Shown here one piece after another: positions 9,762 through 18,126 of a stretch of DNA of 64,000 bases. This DNA is from Xenorhabdus khoisanae. GTDB lineage: Bacteria > Pseudomonadota > Gammaproteobacteria > Enterobacterales > Enterobacteriaceae. The DNA lies in NCBI RefSeq assembly GCF_001037465.1, contig NZ_LFCV01000002.1, positions 62,001-126,000 on the forward strand, given 5' to 3'. The notes below the pieces were generated by a model, which worked only from the letters and a program-made list of their open reading frames with translations, did no database searches and was not told the DNA's origin. The position numbers and the translations under genes were made by a program. Numbering within the stretch: the first letter of the stretch is position 1; each line of letters begins with the position of its first letter.

Positions 9762-10180
9762 ACCACCTCCATTCCCTGGCCTTCACCCAGCGCCAGTGTT
9801 CCTTGAATTTGCTGATTGATATCGCTGCCCCGCAGGCGATACATCACCTGCACTTGCAAGGTATTTTTGCTATTTGGCGACTGACGAACTTGGATATCGG
9901 TAATATCTGCCCGTGATTCATAACGTAATACGCTGTCATGGATATGGGATTCAATTTCAGCAAACAGTTCGTTGCGGATATTTTCAAACATAAAATCATT
10001 TAATCCACAGCCGTAATTTTCGCGCATCAGGCGTTCCCCCGGCTCAGTACTGAACAGAATATGCAAACTTTGGCGCACATCTTCTGTCCCCTCAGCCATT
10101 TCCACCCCCTTTTCAAGGGAAAAGACGGGAGGAAAAGCCCAGCCACGACCATAAAGCTGTGTCAGTATTTGGTTTTCCAT
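9758..10180 (-). CDS. pvc9: PVC9-like baseplate protein, gp25/lysozyme-like fold family
   Basis: A 140-residue member of the gpW/gp25 baseplate family. It shows the typical VRQSLHILFSTEPGERLMRENYGCGL motif (about residues 35-61, matching the IxxIL-T-GERVM-P-YGCGL pattern), followed by ENIRNELFAEIE. In contractile tails this protein joins the central spike hub to the wedge and to the first sheath ring. It lies between spike gene pvc8 (10-base gap) and pvc10 (4-base overlap), in the canonical order. Confidence 0.9.
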   Translation of the reverse strand: MENQILTQLYGRGWAFPPVFSLEKGVEMAEGTEDVRQSLHILFSTEPGERLMRENYGCGLNDFMFENIRNELFAEIESHIHDSVLRYESRADITDIQVRQSPNSKNTLQVQVMYRLRGSDINQQIQGTLALGEGQGMEVV

Positions 10181-10190
10181 TGTTCACCTT

Positions 10191-11807
10191 TCATTGGGTA
10201 AGATTAATTTTGCTGCCTTTGATCTCAACACTGTTTTTGCCAGAAATATTGAGTGATTTCTCCATTTCGGCATTCATGGTCTGCGCTTTCAGTGTTAATT
10301 CTTTTTTCGTTGACAGCGAAATATCTTTATCCTGCTGGAGCATTATCTGGTTTTCTCCTGCACTCATTTGAATAGTTTTCTCTTTGCGATTAATCATGAT
10401 TTGTTGTTGGATTTCTCCTTTTTTCACCACCAAGACTTTTTCCTGATTATCCTGGGTGGGTTCTAAAGGCGCTTTATTTTTCGGGTTGTGCATTGCCCCC
10501 AGAATCACCGGATAACGAGGATCATTTTCAAAAAAGCCGACAATCACTTCGTCACCGGGTTCTGGGTAAAAACAGAAACCACTTTCGTGGCTGGCGTAAG
10601 GTTTCCCTAATCTGGCCCACAAGAATTCATTCGGACGATTCAGTACCGGCAGAATAATCGGAATGCGGTTCAGGGCTGCCTTGTCCTGCTGATACTTCGC
10701 GACTGTCGCAATATGGAGTCCGGTGGCATCGGGTAGCATCGGCAGATATTCCTGTGGTAAGCCAATGCTTAAAGTGGTTTCCCAATCAATTCGCCGGTTA
10801 AAACGATGGCGAACCGCAGTAATGCTTGCTGTTCCATCCAGCTGTGAACCAAATCCCGTTAATTGAATGTTGTCCCCTAACTGATAACGTCCATCACCTT
10901 TAAGCAGGAATTCGCCTGTAACACCAGAAATGCGCTGATTCAACAACAGTCCCTGTGCCAGATAGCCACTCTCTTGGGTGGTTAACGGGCTGCTGTAGCG
11001 AATGTCCCAGCTTGTTTTATTTAAAGACGCCAGCCTGTCAGGAGAAAGTGCGGCTTTGCCCATGGCAACACTGCCGTGGCGACCACCTGATAATTCTTGC
11101 TGTTTACTGATATCCCAGCCGCTGACTTCCAGCGAAGCAGGGTTAAGATGGTTATCAAACTGCCAGTTGGCATCCTTGACGATGATATCTTTTTTCTCAT
11201 CTCCCCGGCTTTTCAGGGTATGGGTTGGGTTGGATTTCAGGGTGTTAGGCTGGACAAGCTGAGCACCTTCTGTCGTGGGTAACAGCCATACGCCGGTTGC
11301 CGATAGTCGGCACAACAGAAAACGCCAGTCTGAACAGCGAAATTGCACCATCTGTTCATGTTTTTGATCCAGTGCGTCTATCCGCTCAAAACGAGCCTTG
11401 ATACCCGCCTGATTCAATAAGGTGTTCAGAATGGTTTTTTCATTACTGGCCTTAAACAGTTGTGAGTGCTGAGTATCTGCCATCAGTTGCAACCGATGTC
11501 GGACAACCAAAGTAAGCAATAATTGCTTGTTTTTTATCTTCAAAGAGTTACGGGTAATCAGGCCGTTAAACAGCACTGATTTTCTGCCGCTGTCAGTCAA
11601 TTCCAGACGCAGGGTTTTCCCTGCCTGACAATGGGCCAGTTCTGCCTGTACATCCGTTTGGCTGAAAGAGGAAAGAGGGCTGTCCGGCAGGCTGAGTTTC
11701 AGCGTTGCGGAAGGGATGCTGTTAACGCGGCAGTAAGTATCGACATCAACGGCGGCCAGCAAAGACAGTGCCTTGCCATCGGCAATGATTTTCAGTTGAT
11801 GGCTCAT
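10191..11807 (-). CDS. pvc8: PVC8-like VgrG-type central spike
   Basis: About 538 residues. The N-terminal gp27-like hub domain occupies roughly residues 1-360 and is followed by an OB-fold/gp5-like segment (NEFLWARLGKPYASHESGFCFYPEPGDEVIVGFFENDPRYPVILGAMHNPKNKAP). The C-terminal beta-helical repeats contain MNRKEKTIQMSAGENQIMLQQDKDISLSTKKELTLKA, typical of the VgrG spike shaft. It should form the trimeric spike carrying the PVC10 tip. Its start codon shares a base with the pvc7 stop, so the two are tightly coupled. No extra effector domain is fused at the C-terminus. Confidence 0.92.
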   Translation of the reverse strand: MSHQLKIIADGKALSLLAAVDVDTYCRVNSIPSATLKLSLPDSPLSSFSQTDVQAELAHCQAGKTLRLELTDSGRKSVLFNGLITRNSLKIKNKQLLLTLVVRHRLQLMADTQHSQLFKASNEKTILNTLLNQAGIKARFERIDALDQKHEQMVQFRCSDWRFLLCRLSATGVWLLPTTEGAQLVQPNTLKSNPTHTLKSRGDEKKDIIVKDANWQFDNHLNPASLEVSGWDISKQQELSGGRHGSVAMGKAALSPDRLASLNKTSWDIRYSSPLTTQESGYLAQGLLLNQRISGVTGEFLLKGDGRYQLGDNIQLTGFGSQLDGTASITAVRHRFNRRIDWETTLSIGLPQEYLPMLPDATGLHIATVAKYQQDKAALNRIPIILPVLNRPNEFLWARLGKPYASHESGFCFYPEPGDEVIVGFFENDPRYPVILGAMHNPKNKAPLEPTQDNQEKVLVVKKGEIQQQIMINRKEKTIQMSAGENQIMLQQDKDISLSTKKELTLKAQTMNAEMEKSLNISGKNSVEIKGSKINLTQ

Positions 11808-12493
11808 CAGGCATCTCCTCTGGTGGCCTGCAATATCTCACCCGGTACAAATCCGTTAAGATTATCCAGACCGTTTTGCCAGGCCAGCGTCAGGTAATCA
11901 ACACCACCAGACAGCGTTGATGCGGTGCTTGCCGCCATCAGGGCCAGCGAAACACCATCCTGTACCCGTAAGGCAATTTTCGCCGGCGATTTCAGGTTTT
12001 GCTCTGTCTCCTGTAAGACCAGACTTTCATCCGCCACCAATGTCAGGATGACCCGCGCCCGCAATGGCGTGGCATCACGATCAAACAAGGTGTAATTCAC
12101 AGACAAACCTTTCGCCCTGCCAGCAAAATAGCCGCGGTTTTCCCAACGCATTTTTCCCCATTTGATTTGCAGGAACCGCGTTTCGTTACTGGTGGCATCC
12201 ACGCTGCACAACTGCTTGAGCTGCATTAACTGAGCTTCAACAGGGGTTTTGTTGCCCGGCATTGTGGCGTCAAAAATCAGCTCAAGGGATAACCCGGCAG
12301 GCTTGGCCTGTACATAAATGCTGCTCTGCTTTTCGCTATTAATTGCCTGGGATTGTTGGTAATCCGTTTGGTAATCCAGTTGCAGGGAATCAGGGTTATA
12401 CATGGCCTGAATGGTGCCAGCCCGTATTTTTCCTTCCCTGTCTTTATAAGCGTTAATCGTCAGCTTCGCTAAACCACGTTCAATTAAACTCAT
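11807..12493 (-). CDS. pvc7: PVC7-like tube-to-spike connector
   Basis: About 228 residues. The N-terminal half (LTINAYKDREGKIRAGTIQAMYNPDSLQLDYQTDY) matches the conserved start of Afp7/PVC7 proteins, which link the inner tube to the spike. The C-terminal tail resembles a LysM-like segment (VQDGVSLALMAASTASTLSGGVDYLTLAWQNGLDNLNGFVPGEIL). ATG 12493 overlaps the pvc6 stop in an ATGA arrangement and has AAGG nine bases upstream, so it is preferred to the ATG at 12502. Confidence 0.85.
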   Translation of the reverse strand: MSLIERGLAKLTINAYKDREGKIRAGTIQAMYNPDSLQLDYQTDYQQSQAINSEKQSSIYVQAKPAGLSLELIFDATMPGNKTPVEAQLMQLKQLCSVDATSNETRFLQIKWGKMRWENRGYFAGRAKGLSVNYTLFDRDATPLRARVILTLVADESLVLQETEQNLKSPAKIALRVQDGVSLALMAASTASTLSGGVDYLTLAWQNGLDNLNGFVPGEILQATRGDA

Positions 12494-12687
12494 GGGCGCC
12501 ATCCTTCCTCATCGCGTAATGCAGCCAGCACTTCGCGTTTAATTTTTTCAACTAAAGCTGCCTCATCCAGACTTTCCTGAATCAAAGAATGGCTTTGTTG
12601 ATGTGATTCAGTTGCTTGTGTTGGGAGTATTGGTGATGATGAAACCACTTTTGCCTGAATAATTAATTCTCTGATTTCGACGGTCAT
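12490..12687 (-). CDS. pvc6: PVC6-like small eCIS protein
   Basis: A 65-residue protein beginning MTVEIRELIIQAKV, followed by a Ser/Gln/Thr-rich linker and a charged C-terminal helix (LVEKIKREVLAALRDEEGWRP). Short proteins with an N-terminal ELII-A-V motif and a C-terminal helix are encoded at this position in PVC/Afp operons; their role is not known to me. ATG 12687 overlaps the pvc5 stop (ATGA), and the pvc7 start overlaps this gene's stop in the same way, so three genes are chained by 4-base overlaps. This argues against the longer start at 12708. Confidence 0.82.
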   Translation of the reverse strand: MTVEIRELIIQAKVVSSSPILPTQATESHQQSHSLIQESLDEAALVEKIKREVLAALRDEEGWRP

Positions 12688-13142
12688 ACTTTGACTCCCA
12701 GCCAGCACATATCCTGATAACGCAATTCAAGGGTATTCACCAGAATGGCATTACTGTTCGCGTCAAAATCGCTGGTCTGCCAGCGTACCGGTAAGGCATT
12801 GCTCAGCGTCCAACTGGACAAGGGCAGCGAATTTTCGTTTAACAGCATAATCACCACATCCGCATAGGCGATATTTTCTCCACGCAATACACGGTCAAAC
12901 ATCCAGGTCAAAGGAGAAACCGTCATCACACCGCGCTCCAGCGTTAATGTGCCGTGTTGGATTTTTTCAGCCAGATAGTTATTGCGGGCGTTTTCACCGC
13001 CTTGGCTGTGCTGGGTGACCTGAAGTTCCCGGTTCAGGCCGGAAATACGTTGAAAACGGATATCCAGTGGATCAGGAATGCCATTAAAAATAAAGCTCGC
13101 CATAAAACGGTGGGATACCACGGGGGTGTAATAATCGTTCAT
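12684..13142 (-). CDS. pvc5: PVC5-like inner-tube protein
   Basis: A 152-residue member of the phage T4 gp19-like tube family. The pattern VSHRFMASFIFNGIPDPLDIRFQRISGLNRELQVTQHSQGG, then YLAEKIQHGTLTLERGV and a final LELRYQDMCW is characteristic. In PVC particles this second tube paralogue forms the ring next to the spike, whereas PVC1 builds the main tube. It follows the sheath gene pvc4 after 15 bases. Confidence 0.9.
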   Translation of the reverse strand: MNDYYTPVVSHRFMASFIFNGIPDPLDIRFQRISGLNRELQVTQHSQGGENARNNYLAEKIQHGTLTLERGVMTVSPLTWMFDRVLRGENIAYADVVIMLLNENSLPLSSWTLSNALPVRWQTSDFDANSNAILVNTLELRYQDMCWLGVKV

Positions 13143-13157
13143 TGTGCTCTTTCCTTT

Positions 13158-14366
13158 TTAAGACAAAAGCGCGCCCGTTTGGGTATCAAATACCAAACTG
13201 ATCTCGATAAATTCCGCGGGAGACAATACGGCTAAGGCGACTTTCATTATCATTTTCCCGGCACGAATATCCTCTTCGGTCATCGTTTCATTGACGCCTA
13301 ACAGCACAGTAAATGCCTCATCTTCCCGTGAGCCGTACAAGCCACCCTGTAACCACAGTTGCCGTAGCCAGTTGTAACTTTGTCCCTTGCATTTCATCCA
13401 CGTCAGTTCGTTATTAGGTTCAAAGATGTACATACGGGCTAATTGCGCCAAATGTACGGTGACATAAGAAACCAGACGTCGTGTTTGTAGGTAACGCCAC
13501 TGCGTGTTATCTGTGTTTTCCAGTGTGCGGCATCCCCATACGCGTATGCCTTTGCCGGGGAAAGTGCGGATCACATTGAGCGAAGTGCCATTGGTGTCAA
13601 ACAGTACACTCCCTTGAAGATACGACTTAACCGGCCGGATAACCTGAGACAGGGCAATATTGGCTGGCGCTTTCCATACACCAACTTCGCTATCCGTGTG
13701 TTGGATAAGTGCTGCGATAGCGGCAGTGGGGGAGAGCATAATATTTTTGGAACTGGATGTAGCCTGATAAGTGGTTTCCAGACGAGGCCAATAAGCGGCT
13801 CCCCATTGGCGATACTCTGACGAGAGACCTTCCAGACATTGCCGTGCCTGTTCAACCTCATCCGGCGCATCCAGCAGCACAAAGAGATTCGTGCGGATCT
13901 GGCTTAGTTGCAGCAGTGTACTCCAACCCTGAGACCACAAATTGACTAAAGTTTGTTGCTCATCAGTCACATTGTCATTCAGTCGGGCGATATCCGGTGC
14001 CAAAATCAGGGTGATCTGCGTTTCCCCACCAATGGCTTCTTGCACCATGTCAGAGCTTAATGCCGCCATCAGTGCTTCGGCTTCCGCTTGGGTCATGTTT
14101 GCTGAGGGCATATTTCCTGACAGTGGCAAAACAAAAGCCCGTTGTCCGCCATTATCGAAATAGTGCCTTACCGCCAATGCCATCAGATGATCGTCGCCAA
14201 ATCGCTGGGTATATTCCGCCAGATTGTCGATACGAACTGCGGTTTTTGCTTGTTGTTGATTGCGGACGGTATAGCCAATAAATACCGGCACTGCGCTGGG
14301 TATCTCTTGCTGGCCTGTGGTAATTATACTTTCTGTCAAGGTCACGCCCGGTTGAATTCTTTCCAT
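13158..14366 (-). CDS. pvc4: PVC4-like contractile sheath protein
   Basis: About 402 residues, third of three sheath paralogues. It opens with the sheath signature PGVTLTESI and shares the conserved C-terminal core with PVC2 and PVC3 (WKAPANIALSQ, FPGKGIRVWGCRTLE, RRLVSYV, GKMIMKVALAVLSPAEFIEI). In PVC/Afp particles the minor sheath proteins form special rings near the baseplate. Three ATG codons lie in tandem (14372, 14369, 14366); 14366 is chosen because AAGGAG sits 6 bases upstream. A 66-base gap separates it from pvc3. Confidence 0.9.
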   Translation of the reverse strand: MERIQPGVTLTESIITTGQQEIPSAVPVFIGYTVRNQQQAKTAVRIDNLAEYTQRFGDDHLMALAVRHYFDNGGQRAFVLPLSGNMPSANMTQAEAEALMAALSSDMVQEAIGGETQITLILAPDIARLNDNVTDEQQTLVNLWSQGWSTLLQLSQIRTNLFVLLDAPDEVEQARQCLEGLSSEYRQWGAAYWPRLETTYQATSSSKNIMLSPTAAIAALIQHTDSEVGVWKAPANIALSQVIRPVKSYLQGSVLFDTNGTSLNVIRTFPGKGIRVWGCRTLENTDNTQWRYLQTRRLVSYVTVHLAQLARMYIFEPNNELTWMKCKGQSYNWLRQLWLQGGLYGSREDEAFTVLLGVNETMTEEDIRAGKMIMKVALAVLSPAEFIEISLVFDTQTGALLS

Positions 14367-14432
14367 CATCATCTCCTTTAATTGGGTGAGATAGGCACTG
14401 TTAATACAGTGCCCGGTGTTTAATCACGGAGA

Positions 14433-15869
14433 TTACTGAGCGACATCCTGCGTAAATTGCAGGACGATAAATTCAGCCGGTCGCACTGCGGCCAGACCTA
14501 CTTTCATGATCATTTTGCCTTGTTTGATATCTGCATCAGACATGGTGATATCCTGACCGATATGGACAAAATAAGCCTCTTCCGGGCTGTTCCCCATCAG
14601 GGCATTTTTTTGCCAGAGGGCATAAAGATATTGGTCAACGGCAGCCTTGGCGCGCATCCATGTCGGTTGATTATTGGTTTCAAATAACACGGCACGCAGT
14701 GCCTGACGGATATCACGTTCAACGGAATTGAACAGGCGACGGACAGGAATGTAACGCCAGTTGATCTCACCGTTCTGAGCATAAGTACGCGCCCCCCAAA
14801 CCATCAAGCCACGGCCGGTAAATGAACGGATGACATTGATGCCATTCTCATTCATGGTGCCTTGCCGTTCGTCATCGACTTTATCAGTCAGACCTTTGAT
14901 TCCGCTGAGTGCAACGTTGGCGGGAGCTTTCCAGACGCCACGCTGGCTATCAGTTTGGCAATAAATTCCTGCGATGGCAGCACTGGGTGAAAGGGTGAGA
15001 TTATCTTGTTGTATTTCTTGCAATCTGATATCAATTTCTTGTGCCAGCGCTTTATCTGTTTCCCTAAGTTTATCCAGAGTTTTCAGCTTGTCCTTGCCTG
15101 ATGCGTTCTCATAACCACTGATAACAATGTTCTGATCGTCGGGCAAGGTGGAGAATTTCAGGTTTGTTTCCAACTGAGGATAATAGGCGGCGATCTTGGT
15201 GCTATTTGCCATGCCAGACACCGATTTACCATCAAGGCTATCTGCAATCAGGAAATAGCCCACTTTTTTGTTATCACTATTCAATAGGGGGCTGACTGCA
15301 CTGTAGACTCTGTTTTTATAACCCTGATCTTCTTCTGGACAAACCAACAGAGTGATATCCCCTTTTTGTTCTATCACCTTAGGAATGGGGTCCAGAGCCG
15401 ACTCGCCATTAATATTGTTTAATGGGTAGATATAACAAGCCCCGCCTCCATTTTGAAAATAGAGCTTCAAGGCTTCTACGGCTTGAGATAGATTGACTCT
15501 CTCAATATTGTGAATCCATTTTTTGGGTTCTTCTTCGGCTGCCGAGAGAGTTTGAACTTTGGGAGTTTCTTGGGTTGCGGTCTCTTTATTTTCGACTTTT
15601 TCTTTTTTGGCCTGTTCTTTTTTTGTTGCGCCATCAGAAGAGGCTTCAAGACTAGAGCGGATGACAATTTCTGTCACTGGTGCCAAAGAAAAAGAGGAAG
15701 TAAATTCAAGCCAATTGCTGATACGAATACAGGTTTGGGTTGGCTCCGCAGTTTTTGGGGTGAACTTACCAATAAAAACAGGCACGGCAGTGGGACTGTT
15801 GCTGACCGATAATGCAAGGGAAGCATCTTCTTCAATATAAACGCCGGGCGTTTTTAGATTAGCTGGCAT
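14433..15869 (-). CDS. pvc3: PVC3-like contractile sheath protein with charged insertion
   Basis: About 478 residues, the longest of the three sheaths. Conserved elements include PGVYIEEDASLALSVSNSPTAVPVF at the N-terminus, the WKAPANVALSG and RSFTGRGLMVWGARTYA motifs and the C-terminal MKVGLAAVRPAEFIVLQFTQDV. A lysine/glutamate-rich, low-complexity insertion occupies about residues 72-118 (TKKEQAKKEKVENKETATQ) and is absent from the PVC2 and PVC4 copies here; it is probably a surface loop. The reading frame is intact through the insertion. The protein should form sheath rings adjacent to the baseplate. Confidence 0.92.
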   Translation of the reverse strand: MPANLKTPGVYIEEDASLALSVSNSPTAVPVFIGKFTPKTAEPTQTCIRISNWLEFTSSFSLAPVTEIVIRSSLEASSDGATKKEQAKKEKVENKETATQETPKVQTLSAAEEEPKKWIHNIERVNLSQAVEALKLYFQNGGGACYIYPLNNINGESALDPIPKVIEQKGDITLLVCPEEDQGYKNRVYSAVSPLLNSDNKKVGYFLIADSLDGKSVSGMANSTKIAAYYPQLETNLKFSTLPDDQNIVISGYENASGKDKLKTLDKLRETDKALAQEIDIRLQEIQQDNLTLSPSAAIAGIYCQTDSQRGVWKAPANVALSGIKGLTDKVDDERQGTMNENGINVIRSFTGRGLMVWGARTYAQNGEINWRYIPVRRLFNSVERDIRQALRAVLFETNNQPTWMRAKAAVDQYLYALWQKNALMGNSPEEAYFVHIGQDITMSDADIKQGKMIMKVGLAAVRPAEFIVLQFTQDVAQ

Positions 15870-15894
15870 GATAATTCCTCATCAATTAATGTGA

Positions 15895-16962
15895 TTAACG
15901 CTGTTCTACATCTTGCGTAAACTGGAGGATGATAAATTCTGCCGGTCGAACGGCCGCCAGGCCGATTTTTACTATCATTTGTCCCTGATTAATTTGGTCT
16001 GGCGTCATCGTAATTCCTTTGCCAATCTGCACGAAATAGGCATCTTCTTCTTTGCTGCCAGCCAATCCCCCTTGTTGCCACAGGCTATGAAGGTAATTGC
16101 TGATTGCCGCCCTGACACGTTCCCACGTTGGTTGGCTGTTAGGTTCAAACATGGCAAAGCTCATAGCGCGCTTAACATCCCGCTCGACGGTATTGAATAA
16201 GCGACGCACAGGGACATAGCGCCAGTTGTCATTATCTTCCAGCGTCCTTGCTCCCCAAACGGTGGCACCGGTATTGCTGAAATTCCGAATCATATTGATG
16301 GCACGACCGGAGTTATATGCACTCTGAACTTCATCCGTGATCAAAAATGCAGGTTCCAGTCCGCCTTTCAATGCGATATTGGCGGGAGCTTTCCACACGC
16401 CACGGGAGAGATCGACGGAGGCGTAAACGCCTGCCATAACCGCACTCGGTGGAATGGTGATTTTTGCCCAATCCGTTTTCAGCCACGGGTAGTAAACTGC
16501 GGCGAACGCGGTGGCGTCATATTTGTTCTTGACTGTTTCTGCATTCGCGATGGTCAACGCTTCTTCAGGGCCATCAAAAATGGCAAATAACCCTTTTCCC
16601 GGCTGACATAAAGTTGCCGCGGCTGTTTTAATATCTTCACCTGCCGCAACCAGCAAAGTGACATCATCTAAGGTTGGAATAAGTTTTTCTAAATTTGGGG
16701 TTTTGATGAGATAACAATAACCCCCGCCATTGGTAAAATAAGCCCGCAGAGAAACTGACAATTTATCCTCATTGTCAAAGTTGCCTACCAGATTAAGATA
16801 ATCCATCCAGGAATTAATTCGGTGTGCAGTCTCTTCATTAATCTGTTTGTTTTCTTTGTTCACTGCAAAAACAGGAACGGCGGTGGCACTATTTGATACG
16901 GATAATGCCAGGCTATTTAATTCTTCAATATAAACGCCAGGATAACTGGTAACGGTTGTCAT
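15895..16962 (-). CDS. pvc2: PVC2-like main contractile sheath protein
   Basis: About 355 residues, with the compact sheath architecture expected of the main PVC2 sheath. Motifs include PGVYIEELNSLALSVSNSATAVPVF, YFTNGGGYCYLI, SRGVWKAPANIALKG, RNFSNTGATVWGARTLE, RRLFNTVERDV and the C-terminal IVKIGLAAVRPAEFIILQFTQDVEQ. The main sheath contracts to drive the inner tube through the target membrane. Its C-terminal strands exchange with neighbouring subunits in related structures. It follows pvc1 after 39 bases. Confidence 0.93.
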   Translation of the reverse strand: MTTVTSYPGVYIEELNSLALSVSNSATAVPVFAVNKENKQINEETAHRINSWMDYLNLVGNFDNEDKLSVSLRAYFTNGGGYCYLIKTPNLEKLIPTLDDVTLLVAAGEDIKTAAATLCQPGKGLFAIFDGPEEALTIANAETVKNKYDATAFAAVYYPWLKTDWAKITIPPSAVMAGVYASVDLSRGVWKAPANIALKGGLEPAFLITDEVQSAYNSGRAINMIRNFSNTGATVWGARTLEDNDNWRYVPVRRLFNTVERDVKRAMSFAMFEPNSQPTWERVRAAISNYLHSLWQQGGLAGSKEEDAYFVQIGKGITMTPDQINQGQMIVKIGLAAVRPAEFIILQFTQDVEQR

Positions 16963-17001
16963 AAAAAAATCCTTTATACGAAATGATTAACTATTAATGC
17001 C

Positions 17002-17451
17002 TCAAACAGCCTGCATGGTGACGCGATCGGCTGTCAGGGTAATTTCCTGAACGGCAATATCATTGCTGGTGGCATCAAAGGAAGGAGACGTCAATGAGGT
17101 AGGGAAAGCATTAGCAACATTCCAGGTCATTAATAATTCAGTGCCTGCGTCATTGGTTAAACTAATGGAAATATCTTTTTTCTCAACCTGATTAAGTTGG
17201 ATAGAATTAATCCAGTCAAATAATTCAGTTTTGCCCGGAAAAACACCTTTACGCAGGGTAATATTAATCGGCTGACGCTGACCCGGCATTTTAAACCAAC
17301 TACCCACGCCATCACGGTATTCAATGGTTTCATAATTAATATCCAGCCCTGAAACACTATTAAATGGAATATGTTCATCTCCGACGGAAACAACGAAACG
17401 ATAAGAAGGAATAGGGTATTCAACAGCAATCTGAGATGTGCTTGTAGACAT
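17002..17451 (-). CDS. pvc1: PVC1-like main inner-tube protein, first gene of the eCIS operon
   Basis: A 149-residue gp19/Hcp-like tube protein. The motif PSYRFVVSVGDEHIPFNSVSGLDINYETIEYRDGVGSWFKMPGQ, then ITLRKGVF and the final strand IAVQEITLTADRV define the family. Stacked rings form the conduit that carries cargo. ATG 17451 has GAGG 6 bases upstream. A roughly 180-base untranslated leader upstream holds an ops element and a candidate promoter, so this is the probable first gene of the operon. Confidence 0.93.
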   Translation of the reverse strand: MSTSTSQIAVEYPIPSYRFVVSVGDEHIPFNSVSGLDINYETIEYRDGVGSWFKMPGQRQPINITLRKGVFPGKTELFDWINSIQLNQVEKKDISISLTNDAGTELLMTWNVANAFPTSLTSPSFDATSNDIAVQEITLTADRVTMQAV

Positions 17452-17521
17452 AGTAGCCTCTTTTTTAAATAAAAATGGTTGTAATTGATTAAATAGGATG
17501 CAGAAAATATATGCTCAGATA

Positions 17522-17532
17522 AAGCTACCGCC
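17522..17532 (-). promoter_or_regulatory. ops element (RfaH recruitment site) in the pvc leader
   Basis: Read on the minus strand the sequence is GGCGGTAGCTT, a full match to the ops consensus (GGCGGTAGYNT). It lies about 70 bases upstream of the pvc1 start and about 100 bases downstream of a candidate promoter, as expected for a leader-encoded ops. RfaH and its paralogues bind RNA polymerase paused at ops and suppress termination over long operons. The same signal precedes many long surface-structure operons in enterobacteria. Confidence 0.85.
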
Positions 17533-17630
17533 ACAAAATGAAAGTAAACTTCATTCTGAAAAAAACTTCACTCTGAAAAAATTGTATGTGGCTGTATCAG
17601 GCTTATATCGATATTTATCGTGCCGAAAAA

Positions 17631-17660
17631 TTTATAATGAGTACATTGCCAATAATGCAA
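17631..17660 (-). promoter_or_regulatory. Candidate sigma70 promoter of the pvc operon
   Basis: On the minus strand TTGCAT and TATAAA are separated by 18 bases. The position would give a leader of about 175 bases that contains the ops element and two 15-bp direct repeats (546-560 and 563-577 of the 17-kb block, AAACTTCAYTCTGAA on the plus strand). It was chosen by eye from an AT-rich stretch. Confidence 0.4.
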
Positions 17661-17887
17661 ATTGCTTTTTATGCAATTTTATTTTTCTTAAAATAAGAAG
17701 TTGTTTAAGAATTGCTTAATGACATTTAATTAATGCGTGTTAAAAATGATTTAATAGATAAAATGTAAAATATTAATAGTGAAATAAAGATTAAATAAAG
17801 ATCGAATGTTAAAGTTGTTAATAGATAAATAATAGGGAGGTGTAGATGTGATAATTGGGGGTTATAGAAATTTCTTAAGACATAATT

Positions 17888-17933
17888 TGGCGCAATCCAG
17901 GAATTTGATAATTCTAAAAATTGCGCCATTTTT
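17888..17933 (+). terminator. Orphan Rho-independent terminator-like hairpin
   Basis: TGGCGCAAT (17888-17896) pairs perfectly with ATTGCGCCA (17920-17928), with a nested GAATT/AATTC stem in the loop, and is followed directly by five T residues on the plus strand. No plus-strand gene is visible upstream, so it would end either an unrecognised transcript or antisense transcription through the pvc leader region. Confidence 0.5.
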
Positions 17934-17959
17934 ATCTATTCAAATATTTCTAACTAACT

Positions 17960-18086
17960 TATACCCAATGGATTTCAAGTTGCGTCGCGGCGGCAAGGGA
18001 ACGAATCCCCAGGAGCATAGATAACTATGTGACTGGGGTGAGTGAGTGCAGCCAACAAAGAGGCAACTTGAAAGACGAAGGGTATA
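17960..18086. repeat. ERIC element (127 bp)
   Basis: A full-length enterobacterial repetitive intergenic consensus element with terminal inverted repeats TATACCC...GGGTATA and the central ERIC core GTGACTGGGGTGAG. It lies just downstream of iolR and is about 90% identical to the copy at 28616-28742. The element is a non-coding palindrome able to fold into a long hairpin in RNA, and here it probably sits at the 3' end of the iolR transcript. Confidence 0.95.
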
Positions 18087-18126
18087 GATTCGGATATTCC
18101 TTCAATAATATTTATCGCCAGCACCG

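Noticed and set aside
14433-15869. Possible frameshift in pvc3
   Set aside because: Its unusual length is explained by an in-frame charged insertion; conserved sheath motifs on both sides are in the same frame.
17498-17719. Plus-strand open frame of 73 codons upstream of pvc1
   Set aside because: It covers the pvc leader with the ops element and candidate promoter, has no ribosome site and an AT-driven composition.
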